64,000 nt of DNA from Kaistella solincola (GTDB lineage Bacteria > Bacteroidota > Bacteroidia > Flavobacteriales > Weeksellaceae). A model generated the notes under the pieces. That model saw nothing but the letters and a program-made list of their open reading frames with translations. It searched no databases and had not been told where the DNA came from. The stretch covers positions 558,001-622,000 of the forward strand of contig NZ_JSYK01000002.1 in NCBI RefSeq assembly GCF_000812875.1. Direction: 5' to 3'. Both the position numbers and the translations under genes were made by a program. Position 1 is the first letter of the stretch. Every line of letters begins with the position of its first letter. This document shows, in pieces, positions 60,312 through 64,000 of the stretch.

Positions 60312-61553
60312 TTATCTGACTTTAAGAGTAATTAAACATATAATCGCGAACAAAACCCCGATAATCACCATGCGGTTCACGATTTTGCTTTCGTGATAAC
60401 CTTCTTTCTGATAATGATGATGAAGCGGCGACATTTTAAACAGTCTGTTATTTTGTGCGTATTCTAAGCCGTATTTTCTTTTTCGATATTTAAAAACCGC
60501 AACCTGCAGCATGACTGACAGGTTTTCAATTAAGAATATTCCGCATAAAACCGGGATCAAAAGTTCCTTTCGTAAAATAATGGCAAGAACTGCGATAACG
60601 CCGCCGAGCATTAAACTTCCGGTATCGCCCATAAAAACCTGCGCCGGGTAGGTATTGTACCAAAAAAATCCGATAACTGCCCCGACAAGTGCCAGCGTGA
60701 AAATAGTAGTTTCACCCATATTTGGGAGGAACATGATGTTCAGATAATCTGCGAAAATAATATTCCCCGATAAATACGCAAAAAAGGCGAGTGTCAGCAG
60801 AATGACGACGCTGGTTCCGGCCGCAAGCCCGTCAATTCCGTCGGTAATATTGGCGCCATTCGAAACGGCGGTTACGATGAAAATTACAATCGGGATAAAA
60901 ACAATCCAAGCCCATTCCTGCGCGTCTTCCGGTGTCATCCAGAACAGAAGTCCGCTGTAATCGAATTCGTTATTTTTCACAAACGGAACGGTAGAAAATG
61001 TGGATTTTTCAGTTTTCATAAAGTTTGCTTCCACGTTATTGCGGTTTACTTCTTTTGCGTCAGCATATTTCCGCTGCACTGTAATATCTTGGTGAAAGTA
61101 CATGGTAACACCGACAATCAGCCCTAAACCGACCTGTCCGATTACTTTAAACTTTCCGCTTAAACCGTCCTTGTTTTTCTTTATTTTCTTCAGATAATCA
61201 TCAATAAAACCAATTGCGCCCATCCAAACCACAGAAACGATGAGTAAAATGATGTAGATATTTAAAATTTTAGTGAAGAGCAAAACCGGAATCAGCGTGG
61301 CAAAAATGATGATTAAGCCTCCCATCGTCGGAGTACCTTCTTTTTGCTTTTGTCCGTCTAAACCTAAATCGCGCACGAGTTCGCCCATCTGTTTTTTTCG
61401 GAGGTAATTGATGATTTTTTTACCAAAAACCAATGCAATAATCAACGATAATAGTACCGACATCCCCGCCCGGAACGAGATGAATTTAAACATACCCATT
61501 CCCGGAACGTGAATTCCGTGAGCGGTAAGATATTCGAATAGGTAATATAACAT
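60312..61553 (-). CDS. mraY: Phospho-N-acetylmuramoyl-pentapeptide transferase MraY
   Basis: Transfers phospho-MurNAc-pentapeptide to undecaprenyl phosphate, giving lipid I. A 413-residue protein with about ten helices. [31 protein letters not shown] (Asp pair), [15 protein letters not shown] and [17 protein letters not shown] are conserved catalytic blocks; [11 protein letters not shown] near the end carries the His cluster. The periplasmic loop at about 170-225 is longer than in E. coli, as in other Bacteroidota. Confidence 0.97.
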   Translation of the reverse strand: MLYYLFEYLTAHGIHVPGMGMFKFISFRAGMSVLLSLIIALVFGKKIINYLRKKQMGELVRDLGLDGQKQKEGTPTMGGLIIIFATLIPVLLFTKILNIYIILLIVSVVWMGAIGFIDDYLKKIKKNKDGLSGKFKVIGQVGLGLIVGVTMYFHQDITVQRKYADAKEVNRNNVEANFMKTEKSTFSTVPFVKNNEFDYSGLLFWMTPEDAQEWAWIVFIPIVIFIVTAVSNGANITDGIDGLAAGTSVVILLTLAFFAYLSGNIIFADYLNIMFLPNMGETTIFTLALVGAVIGFFWYNTYPAQVFMGDTGSLMLGGVIAVLAIILRKELLIPVLCGIFLIENLSVMLQVAVFKYRKRKYGLEYAQNNRLFKMSPLHHHYQKEGYHESKIVNRMVIIGVLFAIICLITLKVR

Positions 61554-61578
61554 GGTTTATAATTTTCTCTTCAATAAT

Positions 61579-63039
61579 TTACTTTGACATCAGTCTTGCC
61601 AGTTCCAAAATGGTTTCCTGATCATCAAAATGGTGTTTTACTCCGTTTATTTCCTGATAAGTTTCGTGACCTTTCCCGGCAACTACCACAATATCTTTTG
61701 GTTCGGCAAATTTGATGGCCATTTTTATCGCTTCGCGACGGTCCGGGATTGAAGTGTATTTGCTGAAAAACTGCGGCTCTACACCAGCTTCAATTTCTTT
61801 GATGATTTCCGCAGGATCTTCGGTTCTCGGATTGTCCGAAGTGATAATTGCCAGCGTAGATTTTTTGGTTGCTATTTTGCCCATTTTTGGCCTTTTAGCT
61901 ACATCGCGGTCGCCGCCACACCCGAAAACGGTGATGAGTCTTTCGTTTTTTGTACGGATTTCATTGATTGAATCCAGAATATTTTCCAAAGCATCGGGCG
62001 TATGAGCGTAATCCACGACGAAGAAAATTCCGCCTTCGGATTTAAAAGTTTCAAACCGGCCTTTTACGCGCGTCAGTTGCGAAATAGCCGGTAAAATATC
62101 ATCCGCATGAAAACCGCATTCAACTGCCACAGCGTATGCAAGCAATAAATTGTACGCGTTGAATTTTCCAGTTAAAGTTGTCCAGAATTCCTTTCCGTTA
62201 AAATTCAGCAGCATTCCGTTAAAATCGACTTCGGTGATTTTTCCGTGGAAATCTGCCATCGATTTCATAGCAAAAGTTTTCTTTTCAGCTTTCGTATTTT
62301 GAAGCATCACCAACCCGTTTTTGTCATCAACATTGGTAATTGCAATAGCTTCGGAACTTAATTCATCAAAAAATCTTTTTTTGGTTTTAATGTATTCGTC
62401 GAAAGTTTTATGATAATCGAGATGATCGTGGGAAATGTTTGTAAATCCTGCAATTTTGAAATTTAAACCTTCGGTTCGGTATTGATGAATGCCGTGCGAA
62501 GAAACTTCCATGAAAGCATATTCACAACCTTCATACACCGCTTGTGACAAAATCTGGTTTAAGCGGATAATGTCAGGCGTGGTGTGTGTGGACGGAATTA
62601 TTTCTTCATCGATGCGATATTCCACCGTGGAAATTAAGGCGCTTTTAAAGCCCAGAATTTTAAAAATATCGAAAAGCAGAGTAGTGGTAGAAGTTTTTCC
62701 GTTGGTTCCGGTAATAGCGATGAGGTTAAGTTTTGCTGAAGGATTTCCGTAAAAATTTGCCGCTAAAAGGCCTAAAATTTTCGCAGAATTTTTAACTGAA
62801 ATATAGGTGACGCTGTCTTTTAAATTTTCTGGTAGAACTTGGCAGACAATAGCTTTTGCACCATTTTCGATTGCAGCATTAATGAAATCATGACCGTCAG
62901 AAACCGTTCCTTTAACCGCCACGTACATCGAGTTTTCCACTGCTTTTCGGCTGTCGAATGTTAAATCTGAAATATTCAGGTCCTTAGCACCGAAAATTTC
63001 TAGATGGGGAACTCTGTTTAAAACTTCTTCTAATTTCAT
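61579..63039 (-). CDS. murE: UDP-MurNAc-tripeptide synthetase MurE (meso-DAP)
   Basis: Adds the third residue to the peptide stem. The 486 residues have LTFDSRKAVENSMYVAVKG, IAITGTNGKTSTTTLLFDI (ATP loop), ISHDHLDYHKTFDEYI and VDYAHTPDALENIL. The C-terminal ITSDNPRTEDPAEII contains DNPR, the signature for meso-diaminopimelate rather than lysine. It follows the PBP by 15 bases and precedes mraY by 25. Confidence 0.97.
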   Translation of the reverse strand: MKLEEVLNRVPHLEIFGAKDLNISDLTFDSRKAVENSMYVAVKGTVSDGHDFINAAIENGAKAIVCQVLPENLKDSVTYISVKNSAKILGLLAANFYGNPSAKLNLIAITGTNGKTSTTTLLFDIFKILGFKSALISTVEYRIDEEIIPSTHTTPDIIRLNQILSQAVYEGCEYAFMEVSSHGIHQYRTEGLNFKIAGFTNISHDHLDYHKTFDEYIKTKKRFFDELSSEAIAITNVDDKNGLVMLQNTKAEKKTFAMKSMADFHGKITEVDFNGMLLNFNGKEFWTTLTGKFNAYNLLLAYAVAVECGFHADDILPAISQLTRVKGRFETFKSEGGIFFVVDYAHTPDALENILDSINEIRTKNERLITVFGCGGDRDVAKRPKMGKIATKKSTLAIITSDNPRTEDPAEIIKEIEAGVEPQFFSKYTSIPDRREAIKMAIKFAEPKDIVVVAGKGHETYQEINGVKHHFDDQETILELARLMSK

Positions 63040-63054
63040 ATTAATTCACAGAAA

Positions 63055-64000
63055 TTAATTCTGCAGTGTGAGGTAAATTTTTTGATTTTTATTGATGATG
63101 GTTCCTTCCAGCGGAAACTGTTCCTTGATTTTTCCAACACCCTGATAATCCACACGATAACCTTGGTTTTCGAGTTGTGGAATAATATTTTTGCCGATCA
63201 AGCCGGTAACATTAGGCATGGTGTTGCTTTTTCCCGCAAGTTTTACGGCTGGTTTAAACATCTTGCTGAGGTCCACTTTTTTGTCCACCAACATTTCCTG
63301 CTCGATATTTTGCGGCGTTTTCAGGAAGGTTTTCCCTGCAATTTCTTTAAACACCGGCGCTGCAACAGTAGAGCCGTAAAAACCTTTTGAAGTATCGGGC
63401 TCGCTGACCATAACATAGCACGTATATTTCGGATTGTCGGACGGATAAAACCCTGCGAACGACGCTCTGTATTTCATTTTGCCAGGCAACCAATATTCAA
63501 ATCTTGCGGTTCCGGTTTTTCCGGCCATTTTTAAATTGGGAGTGAAAATACTTTTTGCAGTCCCTTTTTCTACCGCTTTAGTAAGGGCGCTTGTCATCAT
63601 TTCAATGGCATCTTTGGACGCCATTTTATTTACCATTACTTTGGGTTTCGCTTCATACAGTGTACGACCGTCTTTTAGAATTTTCTCTATAAAAAGAGGT
63701 TCTACCATTTTGCCCTTATTTGCAATTCCGTTATAAAAGGTGGTGAGTTGCAGTAAGTTAATATTAGTTGCATAGCCGAAAGAAATTGAAGCCAGTGCTC
63801 CGGGGCTCCACCTTTTACTCTTCGGAGTTATAATTCTTGGCTTTGTAATACCAGGAAGTTCAATATCCATCTTATCGAACAATTTCCATTTTCTCAAGTG
63901 ATCTAAAAATACCTCTGGATTACTGCCGTAATACTGAGTAATGAGTTTGGCGGTGCCCACGTTGCTGGATTTTGCCAGGACATCTGAAATTTCATAAGTT
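63055..64000 (-). CDS. ftsI: Septal penicillin-binding protein (FtsI/SpoVD type), C-terminal part, cut by window edge
   Basis: The visible 314 residues are the C-terminal part of a class B PBP transpeptidase. The frame stays open to 64000, where it reads ISDVLAKSSNVGTAKL: the SxN motif (SSN). KMAGKTGTARFEYW carries the KTG motif; the SxxK serine lies outside the window. AGFYPSDNPKYTCYVMVSEP is typical. The last 60 residues (NTMPNVTGLIGKNIIPQL and following) are one PASTA-like domain, a SpoVD-type feature. It is the first dcw gene seen, upstream of murE. Confidence 0.94.
   Translation of the reverse strand, partial: TYEISDVLAKSSNVGTAKLITQYYGSNPEVFLDHLRKWKLFDKMDIELPGITKPRIITPKSKRWSPGALASISFGYATNINLLQLTTFYNGIANKGKMVEPLFIEKILKDGRTLYEAKPKVMVNKMASKDAIEMMTSALTKAVEKGTAKSIFTPNLKMAGKTGTARFEYWLPGKMKYRASFAGFYPSDNPKYTCYVMVSEPDTSKGFYGSTVAAPVFKEIAGKTFLKTPQNIEQEMLVDKKVDLSKMFKPAVKLAGKSNTMPNVTGLIGKNIIPQLENQGYRVDYQGVGKIKEQFPLEGTIINKNQKIYLTLQN

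Noticed and set aside
1-64000. CRISPR arrays, transposases, phage genes or a toxin-antitoxin pair
   Set aside because: No regularly spaced direct repeats, transposase or integrase motifs, or paired small toxin/antitoxin frames were found.

Overview
The window is chromosomal DNA from a flavobacterium of the Chryseobacterium/Kaistella type (Bacteroidota, Weeksellaceae). The lineage call is inference. It rests on AT-rich spacers, near absence of Shine-Dalgarno sequences, many TAnnTTTG promoter elements upstream of starts, a MurF-alanine racemase fusion, an SpmA-SpmB fusion, 2TM-domain/LytTR signalling genes, a patatin-barrel protein, a bacterial GH3 protein and a long-tailed FtsZ. No phage, insertion sequence, CRISPR array, tRNA or rRNA was seen. 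Nearly everything is core or housekeeping.

Layout. 1-1.3 kb: start of rnr, and rpiB (minus). 1.3-1.9 kb: AT-rich gene-free region with repeated TGTTAATAA nonamers and a DnaA-box-like site. 1.9-3.4 kb: pgk and tandem hairpin repeats. 3.4-11.8 kb (minus): a methyltransferase, mnmG bracketed by two parS-like 16-mers, ybeY, a patatin-barrel protein, murF-alr and tdk. 11.9-15.7 kb (plus): an acidic coiled-coil protein, a MurC-like paralogue, rsmI and fabG. 15.8-18.6 kb (plus): a tightly overlapped egtB-egtD-racemase-like operon. 18.6-20.5 kb (minus): guaC and surE. 20.6-25.2 kb (plus): a Prc-type protease, then a LytS-type kinase, a 2TM protein and a LytTR regulator. 25.2-28.8 kb (minus): a membrane EEP hydrolase, a broken glycosyltransferase and mnmA. 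29-33 kb: an outer-membrane protein and sodC (plus), clpC (minus). 33.1-35.9 kb (plus): a small membrane protein, two glycosyltransferases and sufE. 36.1-41.4 kb (minus): manC, a SprT-like protein, a TolC-family protein, a hypothetical, SpmAB and a YtxH-like protein. 41.6-48.3 kb (plus): an S9 peptidase, a methyltransferase, mutL, rhomboid, a second EEP hydrolase and a lipoprotein. 48.3-50.4 kb (minus): GH3 and a bacilliredoxin. 50.6-64 kb (minus): the division and cell-wall (dcw) cluster ftsI-murE-mraY-murD-ftsW-murG-murC-ftsQ-ftsA-ftsZ-yqeY, closed by a clear terminator.

How the genes fit together. Peptidoglycan synthesis dominates: the dcw cluster makes lipid II and the divisome, the distant murF-alr supplies D-alanine and the last cytoplasmic ligation, and a second MurC-like ligase may serve recycling or another role. 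Two tRNA wobble-uridine enzymes (mnmG, mnmA) and several rRNA enzymes (rsmI, ybeY) are present. The egt operon points to ergothioneine-type thiol synthesis, with an unassigned third gene.

Items most worth a second look: the parS pair around mnmG with the nearby origin-like spacer; two copies of a structured intergenic RNA-like element whose hairpin covaries; a family of small dispersed palindromes; the egt-linked racemase homologue with a changed catalytic cysteine; a MutL lacking the endonuclease motif; and the MurC paralogue.
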